The translations under genes and the position numbers were made by a program. A DNA stretch of 64,000 nt from Plasmodium coatneyi (lineage: Eukaryota > Apicomplexa > Aconoidasida > Haemosporida > Plasmodiidae): assembly GCF_001680005.1 (NCBI RefSeq), contig NC_033569.1:992001-1056000 (forward strand), written 5' to 3'. Under the pieces are notes generated by a model. The model saw only the letters and a program-made list of their open reading frames with translations. It was not told where the DNA came from and searched no databases. Below, piece after piece: positions 10,624 through 23,419 of this stretch (its first letter is position 1; every line of letters starts with the position of its first letter).

Positions 10624-13600
10624 CTGTTGTGCTGCACATGTTGCGGTTTACCGTTCGGCGGAGTCGATCTGGATGAGCCCTTCTCCCGGATGGACTCCCT
10701 GCCCGAGCGCTACGCTTGGATGAGCTCCCCCCTACTGTGTGCAAAATGCATTAGAAAAAGCTTCACGCGATGGAAAAAAAAAACGCAATACTAATCTGCC
10801 ATATGTTCTCTCCCCCCTTGGCGATGCACAAAACTGACGTGCACAATTTTTAACCTTGTAGGTCCCCTCTGGATAATCCTACAAAATCACACTTAGCCTA
10901 GCAACGTTGCGAAATAATTTTTTTTTTTTTTTTTTTTTTTACAACAGAAATTTGAAGCACCGCAGGAAGTTTTGCACGCCCTTTGGGGGGAACCTCATCC
11001 CGTTGTTCACACTTCGGGGTACCAACGGGGGATAGCCCCGACTGGCTATTTGAAGTTAACCCCAGATGAGGCATCTAAAAAGTAACAGACCAGCATTTTC
11101 CTTCTCTTCACTCAACTGTGTGGACTACCAATGTAGGCAAACACAGGTGTGCAAAATGGTTTAGATAAAATGACCCCCCACACCCAATTTGTTGGAACAG
11201 CCCTTTACACACATGCGGCTTGGTGACATCCTTTTGTGTAGCCACTTCAAGTAGATGTTTTTACCTCCCCTCTAGTTCATCTGACCAACTCAATATCCCC
11301 AACCTTCTGAGGTGGATTAAAAAAAAAAAAAAACGTTTACACACGGGAGGGCCATCTTTGGGAAAATCCCTTTAAGAAGATAAGTTGGGTGGTGTCCTCT
11401 TCGAAACAACCCCTCCAACATATAGTCCCTTAGCGATGGTTTCACTTCGACCAGGGGGGGCGGAACGTAGAAAGTGATTTGCTCAATTTTGTTGATTGGC
11501 CCTCTGCTACCCTGTTTCCCTGCTTTCACCATCTTCGAGGGTACCCCCCGGCGAATACAACAGGTAAGGGGCGCACTTATGCGAATTGGCTCCCTGTGCA
11601 CGAAGCGAACGAGAGAAGAAACACCCCACGTGGGGGTTCCAACGATGCGTGGTACTACAATGAATATGAACCCTCCGAGTGGGGCCCATTTCGACTCGTT
11701 TTTTTTTTTTTTTTTTTTTTCATTGTGCATCAATGAATGGTACTATGTGCAGATCAGATGAAGAAACGAGTAGAGCAACTAACCTGGGGCAGAACGAAGC
11801 AGAGCAGTTACGGGGCGAACCGACATGCCCGAATTCCACCTTCCCCGAGATGTGCAAAAAAACACGCACGGGTGCAAACAAGTACAAGCACGCAGGTAGC
11901 ATGCAAATGTGAACACCATACTCATGTGCATACGGGGCTGTGCAGTGCCAAAGTGGATCGGGCCAACTGGGTCGGCCGAACAAGTTCGATTTTGCGAGCA
12001 CCTACGTGCAAGTGACACTGTGCTTGCCCCGCATAGACATAGACTCACGCGTGCAAATGCACCACCACTGTTGCTGTTCAATGGGTCATCGTGTTGGCAA
12101 TTCATTTTACATAGGCCAAAAAAAAAAAAAAAAAAAAAAAAAAAGGCGGAATCGATCTAGTGTGCCGTAATAATACAAGGGGATTGTCCCACCTTTGAGC
12201 AATTGCTTAACCGGTTTGCCTTTTATTTTTTTTTTTCTTCCTTGGGTGAATTGCTGATCTATGTGCATGCGATTCGCAGGAGGTGGTGGCATTAATCTGC
12301 CTGAATTGCCCCATACGGGGAGGGTGCATGAAAGAAGGATCCCTCGATTGGTCCTAAAGGAAGTAGGCAGATGGAAGTCGGCGAGGGGGAAGCGACGAGG
12401 GAAGCGGTCATTGAACTTCCAACCGACCTGCTAAGCGAACCGCCAACCGCTACACAGTTTATACCACTCAAAGGAAGTACCCGATGTACACATCGACAAA
12501 GGAGCCCCCCCAAAAAAAAAAAATAATAAAGGGAAAAAAGGAAAAAAACAAAAGGACCAAATGGTGAAATGATAAAGAAGAAAAATGAAACAATCGGAAA
12601 AAGGCAAAACAGAAAATGCAAACGCGCACAAATTAATCTATGGTGCAGATTTTTTTTGTTGTTGCATATCGGTGAAGTGCCATTCCATTTCGGCGAGGAA
12701 ATTAAAAAAAAAAAAAAAAACTGTGGAAAATTTTAAGCATACACCTTTAATGGTATGAGTGACGGCATTTTGCGATCGGCGTTAAGACTTTGGAATGTGT
12801 GCGAAATGAGAGAAACGCTGTGTAGTCTCTTCTGTTGAATGTTTTTTTTTTTTCTCTCTTTGGCGCGTTTTCCTTTTGTTACACTACATTTGTGGCGCGT
12901 TACTTTGGTGCTTGCAGTTCCACAGGCTGTTGCGCGTGTATGTTGTCCCACATTTCCAGCAATTCTTTTTCGTCACGCTGGCCTTTTTTTTTCTCTTTTT
13001 TTTGCTCCTTTGCCGAGGTGTAGCCAGCATACCGTGCCCCGAACCTTTGCTCCTTTCTCGTATTCCATTTTTCCCCCTCTACAAAAAAAGGAGTACACAC
13101 AGTGGGGAGTTAAAAAAAAAAAAAAAAAAAAAAATACACATATATATATATATGTATGTATGTATAAAAACATCTCCCCCCTGGTTAGCCATTTAACTGC
13201 ATCTCACCTTATGATATTTTTTTTTTTTTTTTTTCTCATTTTTGCGTAATGGCGCGTGTGCCCCTGTGTACGCGCGGCGGTACTTCTACACTGCGTACAC
13301 ATGCACGAGTGCTAGTCTTGAAGCTCCATGTAAGCTTTTTTTTTCTCCCCATCCTTTCTACATCACCTTTTTGCATTTTTCTCTACATCGCTATTTTGTA
13401 GTTCTTTCTACATTACCCCTATTGCATTTTTTTCTACATGACCATTTTGCAGTTTTCTCTACATCCCCATTGTGCAATTTTCTCCACGTCGCCCCAAAAA
13501 AAAAAAAAAAAAAAAAAAATGCATGCATAGGTACATACTGTCCCCTAGTTCAAATGTGCATACATTGAGGAGGACACTTTGTGTAGGAGGATGTTTCACC

Positions 13601-15275
13601 AGTGACTAATTTATTTTCACTCCTTGGAGGTATTTCTACGCGAACGTTTCTTAGCATGTATGTATCCTCACTTTTCCAACCTCCCCTTGGATTCATCACT
13701 CATTCATTCGTCATCCATTTATGAAAACACAGCGAATGTCTATATGCGTGGTTTCTCCAAGGTGAAGAGAGCGTGTAGGGAATGATTGTGTGAACCATAC
13801 AAAACGTGGGAAACGCGCGAATCTAATCTAAAGAACCACTTTATTCATATCCTACGCTTTAACACATTGCGCCTTTCTGCTTTCTTCTCCATGACGCCTT
13901 GTTTTTATTAACTGCATGTGATGTGTGTCCCTCTTTCACCTTCTGTTCATCGCCCCTAAGATGAATCACGCGGCATCGCTCAAAGCAGCTGTCCCTTTTT
14001 GTAACGACGGTTCCTTTTTTTTTCTAATTTTGTTTGTCTCTCCTCTTTGCATACCCACGTCTACACGAAAGCAGAGGTTTACACGTGCCGCCCTCTCCTC
14101 CGCATTGGGAGGACTAGCTAGCCACACCAACCAATGCACGTCCCCACCTGTGGGGTTACTCCAGCAGGAACTTTCCTACTTGGAGTGACCAGCGAATGTT
14201 ACTCATTGCTTCTCACCTTGTTGCATGCACACGGCATACAAACCATCGCGTACTTTTGCGCGTACAACCGATAGGTTGGAGCTTCAAATGGATACTATAG
14301 ATCCATCCCTCCACCTGGTGCCAACTGTTTATATGAAGCACGTGTTTTTTTTTTTTCTCCCTCCTCTGTCCATTTTGTTACGTCATTTGTAGTTTCTTCT
14401 TCGCCTTTATCATCATTAGCATCATTTTTTTTTTTTTTTTTTTTTTTTTCTTGCACCTTGTTCTTTCGCTCCAGTGGTATACAGCCATTAAGGCTAAAAG
14501 ACGTAAGCACATGGAAAAGTACACGTGCACGATTAGCAAATTTGAGGGACTCTCCAGAGAAGTGCATGCAATTCTGCACGACCTTTTTTGAGTGCCCCCC
14601 CAGACACAACGTTCACTGCGTATATGAGCGAAGCGATAGTCCAATGGGTTGATTAGATTGGAAAAAAAAAAAAAAAAACGTTGTCTCTCTCCACCAGCAC
14701 CGTTTCTACTTTTGTCTTTCTCTCTCCTTTAATGTATCCACCCGTGCACTCGCGTATCGATCAACGGCATTGCGAGACGAGTGCTTCCGTGGATGCATTC
14801 CCAAAGGGTGCCACATGGACCGAGCTCATTTCGCAAAGTAGTTATTCCCCTTGTAGCGTGCATGTCGTTCCATTCGTGGCTTTCCTTTTCCCTTCCTGAG
14901 GGAGTCGGCGGGAGGAGAGGACTTGCATCAGCGCACAGGCAACCACACACACGCTCTCTCTCCTTTTTCGTCCTCTCCATTGTGATTAAGTACTTGAGCA
15001 CGTGTTGATCTGTCCAGTCAGTTAAGAAAAGAAAAATCAATTGCATTCGCCAGTCACCACGAGTACTCATTCTTACTTAATCGTATTGTGGGAAAAAAAA
15101 AAAAAAAATCATTCTACATACGGATGTGCCTTTCCTCCGCACCTATTCACCATTCGAAGTGACCACATTTTTACATCTTGTAATTCCTCCGTTTATCTTT
15201 TTTTTTTGAGCGAATTTGGTTGAAGAGGGGGCTGTCTTTGGGGGGTTCCCCTTTATATACGCCTAGCTGATCAGA
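10624..15275. other. 4.65-kb divergent spacer (PPR gene / large low-complexity gene)
   Basis: No supported gene is seen. ORFs up to 138 codons (11317-11733, -) have poly-Lys/Phe ends and no domain. The spacer holds A/T tracts near 10920, 11700, 12120, 12700, 13110, 13220, 13500, 14430, 14660 and 15100, an (AT)n run at about 13138-13153 and a 26-bp minisatellite at 13341-13492. It probably includes long 5' UTRs and the promoters of both flanking genes. Confidence 0.55.
13341..13492. repeat. imperfect 25-27-bp minisatellite
   Basis: About 5.5 copies of a pyrimidine-rich unit with the core TCTACATC followed by an ATTTTGCA-like block. Copies begin near 13354, 13381, 13407, 13432 and 13457. It lies in the large intergenic spacer. 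Confidence 0.75.
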
Positions 15276-18200
15276 ATGGTGACATCCGTGGGGGAGGGGG
15301 TCATGTCTACCCACCTGCACGGAAACGAGACAAGTAACCACGTGAATCAACTGTTCGTCACTAATGGAACGTCCAACCAGCGCAGTTACGAAGGTGCAGA
15401 AGCAACAGAAAGCAGAAGCGAACATAGTGGCCTCTTAACCAACAACGAAATGGCGCAAAGGATGAGTCTCCAAAGTGGAATGCAACCCAGTGAGTACATT
15501 CACCACGTGCTTCCAAACGGGAGTGACAGGGAGGTGAATAAATTCATGCAAATTTATTTAAATGGGGAGAAGAACACACCAGAATGTAATTCGACACAAT
15601 TCACCTCCAACCAGTATGAATACCCGAATCGTTTTTTCGACAAGGAAGACACCCACGTATCGATAAACCAGTTCGACTACCTCAATGATGTGGACACCAA
15701 TTTGGGTCACTTCGGTGGAGTAACCACCATGGATGGTAGACACAACGATGCTGGTGAGGTGAATTGGGGGGGAGAACAGACCTCCTCTGAAGGCCTATAC
15801 ATGCATATGCTACAGAGTGGCCAAAGGAATGAACCCCTTATTGGTGATCCCTTTCAGGGGGATTCCCTGAAGAAAAATGCGCTACTTAGATGTAGTGGTC
15901 TTAATGGAGGAGTGTTTCCATCCGTTCTGAGGAACGCCGGTAGGGAGGACCCAACAGGGGTGCACTTATGTGGGGATAAACCAGACAACCTCACGATAGA
16001 GCACATTTTAAAGAGGGCCCTCCTGAGCAGCGACATTTTGCAGAACGAAGTTTTAAGCAGCGAAGTTTTAGGGAGCGTCATCTCAGATGTAAATATTCTT
16101 GGGGGGAGCATCGTCGGCAATGGGTGTGCTTCCAACGGGGTCGCCTCACCACAGCAGGTGCTCACTAATCACGACATCTACCCCCACGGGAACGAAGACT
16201 TAAGAGGAGATTTTCACCTGAACAGTCAGGCCATTCTAGGTACGGATCATCTGACCAAGCAGAGTGCCCAAATAAGTTACAACGCAATGAATGGAGGTGC
16301 CTTCCACCAGAGCTATTCAGACAGTTATCGACCTCCCATCGAGGGGAATCTCTTCTACAATGTGCAGTTGCATGGACAGGGAATACACAACGAAAATGAC
16401 AGCGATAAGGAGAATGGGAATAACCATTCTAGCAAGGCAGTGAATAGAAGTTGCACAGATGGAATATACTGCTACTACGGTGAAAACAACAGGGGGGATG
16501 TCCGCACGGGGGATGACCACACGGGGGATGACCATACGGGGAAGAGAAGTCTGTATGTGTCGTCGGGCCAAGTGAGCAACGCTAGTGTTAGCAATGTTGC
16601 ATCTGGGCGGAACATACAGACCACAAACTGGAATGATGAACGGATGGACTACGTTGCACCGTGCAGGTGGAGTGAACCCAGAAGAGAAGATAACTCAAGT
16701 GCTGCTCAAAGTGACGGAGTAGTAATAATAGGAGAGGGAACCCCCTGTGGTGTAACCAGACAACGCACCTTTTCCATCCGTAGGAAGACCGATCTTGTCA
16801 GAGCAGTTAATGATCCTTCTTTTGACATGGCTTGTCCTAATGGGGAGGAAGAGGGAGAGGGAGAAGTTTCGCTCGGTTTTCCTGTTCATAGGACACCAAT
16901 TTATACACAGTCCAATCAGGGGGGCGGATCCCACCCAGAAGGGGATCACCCATATGGAGACTACTCCACAGTGAAGTGTCAAGGGGTTCATTCCGTCACC
17001 AACGGGGACACGTTACCAAGCTACATTTGTGAGGATCCGAAGGGACTTTCCAATTTGTGTGGAACATACTCAGGTGGTCACTTGTCCTCCTTGGCGAAGC
17101 AGATGGATGGCCTACACGGGGGGGTATACCAAAGTGACTCTCCCCACTTGGGGTTACAACGGTCCGCCAACAACAATATACAATGTGTTGATGCTGGTGT
17201 AAAAACAGAACCCATGCAGAACCCACCGTATAATCGTAGTGACCTATATCCTACTATGTACACACAGAGTAACATCTACAGCAGCGTGTCGAACGAACAG
17301 ACGAACAGCCAAATTATCCAACCGGCGGGGTCGGCCACCCAATCGAAGCACTGCAGTCGTTTCAGTGACGGAGACACGAACAACATAAACAGGGAGTACC
17401 AGTTTAGGAACGTAAATGAAGAAGAGGAGGGACCACCCTGTGCGGACAACGCCTACCCGTACAGTTACCAAAGTGACGTCACATCTACTAATGGAAAGAA
17501 CCAAATGGAGAACCATTTGCTCGGTCAGGAAGATTCATTCAATAGAAGCAACGTCCCTCCTTTCAGCCTGAACAATGTTCCTGTGGATTCTTTCGAAAAT
17601 GCATACAATGCAGGGAATGGCGTGTCGTCTGCCCGTTCCAACAGTTGTGAGGAATCCGTGGGGAGAAGTGTATCCATGGGGGGGAGTCTCCACGAGGTTG
17701 GTTCCGTAGGCATCCCCCTAGAAGTAGGTGCTACTACCGGGTTGCAAAATCAGGACCCATTTTCACGAAACAACACATGTAGTGCGTATGGAAGGGACCT
17801 CCCTGTGGAAGGAATGCAGAACAATCACTCCTCAGTGCTACTATCCCGGTTAATCCATACTGACATGCCTGGAGGTGCAAACCACCATCTGACCGTTCCT
17901 CCAATAATACACATGGCAGAAAATAACAACTCGTTCAATGGCCCCCACCATAACTTCGTTGATGCGTCGACCAAGTGCGTTAATCTGCGGGGGGGTGTCG
18001 ACATGAGAGTCATACCAACTACAAACAGCGGTTCCCCAAATGGTGTGCCTCTCCTCGGGAACGAACATATTTACATCGACCCGAACCGTTATAGTAGAAT
18101 CAATCGGCCCAACAATACCTGTTCCATGCAGGTAGATGCGTCCAATGGGTTGTGCCCGGCAAATGTAACCACCAACCAGATGAGCAGCTACCAGTACGAT

Positions 18201-21200
18201 TTGCTAACCTTCAGGCAATCCAGTAGTTACTACGATGGGGTAAACAACACGGTAGCGAAAGGTAGGACAGAAGATGCGTCATATGGTTGTACCCATGACT
18301 CCGTTAGAGGGGAAAATAATTATGCTCATCCCAATGGGGGGTACTTAAACAGTGACGAAAACATTTACAGTGGGAATTACTCCACCATTAGCAACATCGT
18401 GAGGATGAAGGGATACCCTCATGTGTCTACGGGGGAGTGTGGAAAGGACAGTAGAAGCAGTACTACTACGACTGTGCTAAATGAGGAGATGCTGGCGGGG
18501 AGTACCAACATGCAAGATGGTTCCCGCGTCGACAAGATGCGTGAGAATCTAACCAAATTGGTGGCCATGAAGTTGCAAAGCAACAACGGTGCAGGTGCTA
18601 CGAACGGAGTGAGAAGCGTAGGGTGTACAGGTGACATGCTCTGCAACCCGGGCGTCAACCCTAGTCACGCCAACTATGACTGCTTTGCCTGCACGGATCG
18701 TAGCGCCACGCAAGTGTCTACCGAACAGTTCAGATACACGACCTTGCCACAGATGAAGTTTGTCCAGACGGGGGGTCCCCATCGGAGTGTCCACCCCGGT
18801 AGCGTTATCCCACCGCAGAGGACATTCCTAAAGAGCAGCATCCACGTGAACAATGGCATAACCGATCGCCGTGCGGCCATCCCTAGAATGGTCGAAGTGC
18901 CCACCCCGAAACAGCGTATCCTTCTTCCGCTCATCCTCAGACCTCGTACCGTTAAACTGCGTGTTGGTATGGCACATATCCGTACACCACGCATTCGGGT
19001 ACCTTACATAAATAGACACCCCATCTGCTGTCGTCGAAGTTTCCCCCCTCGCCTGGTGCACCTCTTCCCACTTCGCCTTGGCACGGGGGGAGTGGCCACC
19101 ACCAGGATGAGTGTCCTCCCTTCCAAACTGCTTAACACTGCTTGTGGGAAGATACACCCTCCATTGGAAGATCGCGCATGCAGAGACGAACAGACGCTAA
19201 TGATGAAGGGTTCACATGGAGAGAATACAGAAAACGAAGTAACGCACGATGAGGTCCCTCACACAGGAAACATAAACTATGGGCAGAACGGAACAGGCGA
19301 AAGTAGAAACAATGACGACCCTCCGATGGAAAAAAAAGCGACAAAAAAACGATCCAGAAAATCGAGGGTAAAAAGAAAAAATAAAGTCTTCGGAGGGATT
19401 GTAAAAAAAGGAGGAATTTCCTTCGACTTGGAGGTAGAATCCCGTCGAATTAAGGAGACCCCCTTTTGTGCCTACTCGTTGGTTGACTTACTGAACAGCC
19501 AGAACGCTGGTAGAAGGGAGGGGTTAAAAACAACCGTGAATGAAGGGAAAAACTTAATGTGGTGCTCATGTGACATGCACCATGACGTTAACTGCTTCAC
19601 CGATTATGTAGACTTTTTAAGAGGGAGGACGATGGAGGAAGAGGATGAAGAAGAGGAGCAGGAACAACATACGGAGCAGTTCGAAAAGAATGACCGGACG
19701 GGTGGTAGTCGGCGTGACAGCCACATAGACCGAAACTGCCATAATGATGCATATCAGGGTGACATGTGTATGAAAGTAACGGAACGACACAGGAAGGAAG
19801 ACACACAACAGATGAGTAACGAACCAGTGGATGATCCAAAAGGAAGAAACTCCATCCGAAAATGCGATAACGTATATTATAACGTTAATAAAATATGGTC
19901 TGTCAATTTTAATAGACCTTTGGGAGACATCGGTAGGAAGCTAATTTTAAAGGAAATACGAGAACTGCATTACAAGGATGCAGCCAAGACGACGTCACTT
20001 CTTATGAGAGAAGGATTAGACTATGGAAAGGTCCGATTCATGAAGGTAAGCGAGCTGTACCATTATATGTATGCATTGGGTGTCTTTGAATACGCCGTTA
20101 AAATTTCTCTAGAATTTGGGTCCAACATTCGAATGAGTAGTGTGGTCACTCAAGGGAACTATCGAAGCACTTGTAATAATCTGCATAACGGGTACGACTT
20201 TTGCTTCATCTGCTGCTCACATAAGAACCCTTCTCTGAGTTACTTTCCTGTGGGGTTCAATATGACTGAACAGCGGATGCACATAAGGAGCTACTCCACC
20301 TTGGTTGAAGAATTCGCTGCACGATGTGTAGTGAAGAGGTCAGACAGGCCAGCCACAGGGAGGATCTCCATGCGTAAGTTTCTTCCCCCGGGTCACGCTA
20401 GCAGTGGCCACGTTAGGAGTGATCATCTTAACGGTGACCATGTTAACGGTGATGACGTTAACGGTGAACATGCTAACGGTGACCGTGTTAGTAGTGGCAT
20501 TAGCAGCACCCTGAGCAGTCCCTGTAGTGCACTCAGTTGGAGCCCCACCAACGCATTCAGCTTCCGTACTAGTAGCCACTTAACCTGCAAAGAGGACGCA
20601 TCACCTGTGGAACATATGTCCGAGAGGGAGCAACAACTGGCCACACAGGCAGACACGCACACCAGCATCTACGGTAGCATCCACAGTAGCATCCACGTAG
20701 GCATGACTAGTCCTGATTACGCTACTACATGGTAGTAACATTGGAAAGTTTCAAAAATAATTTGCGTCACAAAAGGATAACCTTGATTTAGACGAAGGCA
20801 GTGGCTAGTTTCAAGTAGTTCCCTAACATGAACGCACGGGTTCACCTCTCTATGTACCTATGCATGCGCCGGGACGCAAGTGAAATGGAAGGTAGAGATA
20901 GAAGTAGTAGCAGAGGTAGTGACAGAGGTAGAAGGAATCCTTCAGCCCTCCCCGCCAGGCACCACCACCAGACACGCACAACGCAACAACCTAGTAAAAA
21001 CATCCAGTGTGACGACCCACTTCACGCGCCGCAATCATTTGCACCTCCCTTTATTTCGCAGCTCCAAGTTCGTGTGGGGGTGCGTCCGGCAGTTCGCCCG
21101 ATGGGGAAGCAAAGGAAGTGAATGTGACAAACGAAAGGAACGAAAGGAACGAGGCGAATAAAGTGGCTATGTTTGCACCCTCCGTTTTGCCCCCCCTGGA

Positions 21201-23004
21201 GAACCGAGTGCTGCCTTTAACGGGTGACTTCGTATCGGAGGGCCTCCATCCTAAGGGAGAAGGCGAATGCCAGGATGAGGTACACACCAACGGCAGCGTG
21301 AGTGACGCAGAGGAGGAAGGGGAAGCTCAGGAAAATTATTGCAATGGGGAGGACATGAAGAAGGGTGATGAAGACGACAACGGAAGTAGTGGAATAGCCG
21401 GAAATACCACCACTGGCAATGTTAATGGAATTGCCTGCTCCAATGTTAGTAACTATTCCTATGGTTGCACCTCAGGTTACGCCTCGGGCAGTGGCCCCAC
21501 TTGCTACACGCACACCGGTCAAAGCCTCACCCGCGTTGGTAGCTACCAACCCTACTTCAAAAAAGATTGTCTGTATATGCCTGAACTGTTAAGCCACCCT
21601 CAAGGAGAGAAAATCACCCCGTATGATTACACCAAAGGAGGGCAGGACGCTACCGGTGAGGTGGTTCTATCATCAACATTGAAAGGGGAGGCATCCCCCA
21701 ATTGGAAGGAGCTCATTTGGACCCTAGTTAAGAACGAGGCGCCTAATTGTAGTCACCCTGGAGAAGAGAAGGAGGGGAAGTCAGTAAAGGGGATGAACAA
21801 CCCGCACGAAGAGGACGAGGTGAAGGACCCTTGTCCCTACATTCATGCTGAGATTGCTTCTAACGGTGGACGCCACTTCTATGTGGAGCAGGCAAAAATC
21901 TGGGACCCCCCAGGGGATGCGAAGGGGGATCATCAAGACAACGTAAAGGGCGACGAGGAAAAACTTGCGCAAGGTGAAAAAGTGAAGGAAGTCGAAAGGG
22001 AAGTTGTGAAGAATGAGGATGGAAAAACAATTCGGATAGAAGGAGAACCCCCCAAATGCGATGACTTCATAGAAGGAGACCGCGAGGAATCCGAGCTGCA
22101 CACCGAAAGCGAAGAAACAAGTCAATCGAAAAGAAAAAATAAAATTGCCTATCGCAGTGGGGGGGGAGACTTGGCGCAAACGGAGTGCATGCACAGATAT
22201 GAGTTCCCAAACACATGTGGCAGCCACACGCGGGGTGATGTCGCTAACATAATTAGGAGGATTAAAAAAAACAAAGTCTACACATCCATAATAAAGAATC
22301 TAAGTAGGCAGATGTGTGCATGGAGGGATGGAGAAAGCACACACAGGAAAATTAAAAAAAAAAAAAACTTCACATTGGTGAGTAACAACCACTGTTTGGA
22401 GGAAGTTAAAGAATTGCTTTTGTTTCACGGACAGAAGGTAGTAGACCTGGACGAAGCTGACCAAGTGGGAAGCCAAATGGTGTGCCGGTCGCTGCAACGA
22501 ATTCATCCTCATCCATTTGAGTACCGCCCCCTTTCCTGGAGAGAAGGAAGATCCGTCAGCCCACTTCAAACCTCCCTACAGATGATGCGAGGAAACATAA
22601 ACACAGACAACTCATTAACTCATAGAAGACGCATGCACCACCACTACTCAATCGCACGCTTATACAAAAGTAATGTCATGAGGAAGGGAAGGAGAGCAAA
22701 ATGGAGAAAGGACCGATTCGATCATGTAACTGAATTTGCACGATTCTTTAGGGAAGTGTCTGAATTGAGAAAACCGCAAAATGGCTCCCATTCAGAAGGA
22801 GAGAGTGATTCGAAGGAGCTTTTAGAGAAAAAAGCAGGTGGTAGTCTCTGGGGGAACAGCTCCCCGAGCAGCCTATCCGGTGGGACCAATTGTACAGCTA
22901 CCCACATTGGAACCTCCGATGGGGGGGAGGTCGGCATGGATGGTGGTACAACGAATGACGAAGAACTAGGTGCACCAATGAAGAGAAAAAAGAGAAGAAC
23001 ATGA
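15276..23004 (+). CDS. very large low-complexity protein, probably two exons, function unknown
   Basis: A first exon of up to 1819 codons (15276-20735) is rich in N, S, G and H. A second exon begins after the TTTATTTCGCAG acceptor at 21061 and stays open to 23004. The 21062 frame requires a phase-1 donor, for example near 20674, but the exact donor is unresolved and two separate genes remain possible. Residues about 1365-1385 are a basic KKRSRKSRVKRK patch (a likely nuclear signal). About residues 1530-1610 (nucleotides 19860-20120) form the most conserved-looking block: VYYNVNKIWSVNF, then a helix containing ELHYKDAAKTTSLLMRE. This vaguely resembles the strand-strand-helix layout of an ApiAP2 domain, but the match is weak. 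Cys/His-rich patches follow. The second exon has a basic block near 22250-22350. About 250 bp near 18.9-19.1 kb look inverted. Confidence 0.6.
16495..16542 (+). repeat. short in-frame repeat (TGDDH)
   Basis: A 15-base unit encoding T-G-D-D-H is repeated about three times within the large protein. Confidence 0.75.
20386..20505 (+). repeat. 15-bp in-frame tandem repeat (GDHVN-type)
   Basis: About eight degenerate copies of a 15-base unit encode pentapeptides of the form H-x-S/N-G/S-D/G close to the 3' end of the first exon. Confidence 0.85.
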
Positions 23005-23419
23005 AGGAAGAAGAGATGGAAAGGGGGGCTCCCACGCAAAATCGCTGACGAAACCACACACGACATCGATCTACAGAGTCCATCCTTATCCTGTCTTCCT
23101 CCCCTCAGCACAGAAACCCACCAGAAAGAGCTTTCATTTTCAAAACGGAGAACCTTCAAAATGGAAAGTGTTGTCCCTGCTCGGGGGTGGCGGTGTGTTA
23201 CAAAAGTGCAACACCATCGTGTTACTAAAAAAAATGTTTTTTTTTTTTTTTTTTGTAAAATTGACCATGTAGGCGTAACTGCCATGCTGGAGGGGCGGGG
23301 AGACCCTGCTTCCTCTCCGATAAAGAAAGGCCATCTGGCTATCGGTAAAATTAGTTACCCTCTTACAATAGCACACAAAGTCATACACTTTTGCGTGTGT
23401 ATTTCGCCCTTGCGCAGGC
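23005..23419. other. 415-bp convergent 3' spacer
   Basis: This lies between the 3' ends of the large gene (+) and the FAM32A-like gene (-). A T tract at about 23236-23254 is followed by AAATTGACCATG. No gene is seen. Confidence 0.6.

Noticed and set aside
11317..11733. 138-codon minus-strand ORF in the 4.65-kb spacer
   Set aside because: It begins in poly-Lys and ends in poly-Phe from homopolymers, and plus-strand ORFs of 85-95 codons overlap it; this looks like chance openness of GC-richer spacer.
18828..19157. Independent antisense gene on the minus strand inside the large protein
   Set aside because: Its coding-like part covers only the compositionally odd segment and has no promoter, partner exons or plausible complete protein; a local inversion explains it better.
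15276..20735. Confident annotation as an ApiAP2 transcription factor
   Set aside because: The only similarity is a loose strand-strand-helix pattern without the usual glycine residues; it is kept as a low-confidence finding only.
20828..21161. Short plus-strand ORFs between the two large exons
   Set aside because: They lie between the first-exon stop and a good acceptor and have simple repeats (SSSRGSDRGRR, VVAEVVTEVE); treated as intron sequence.
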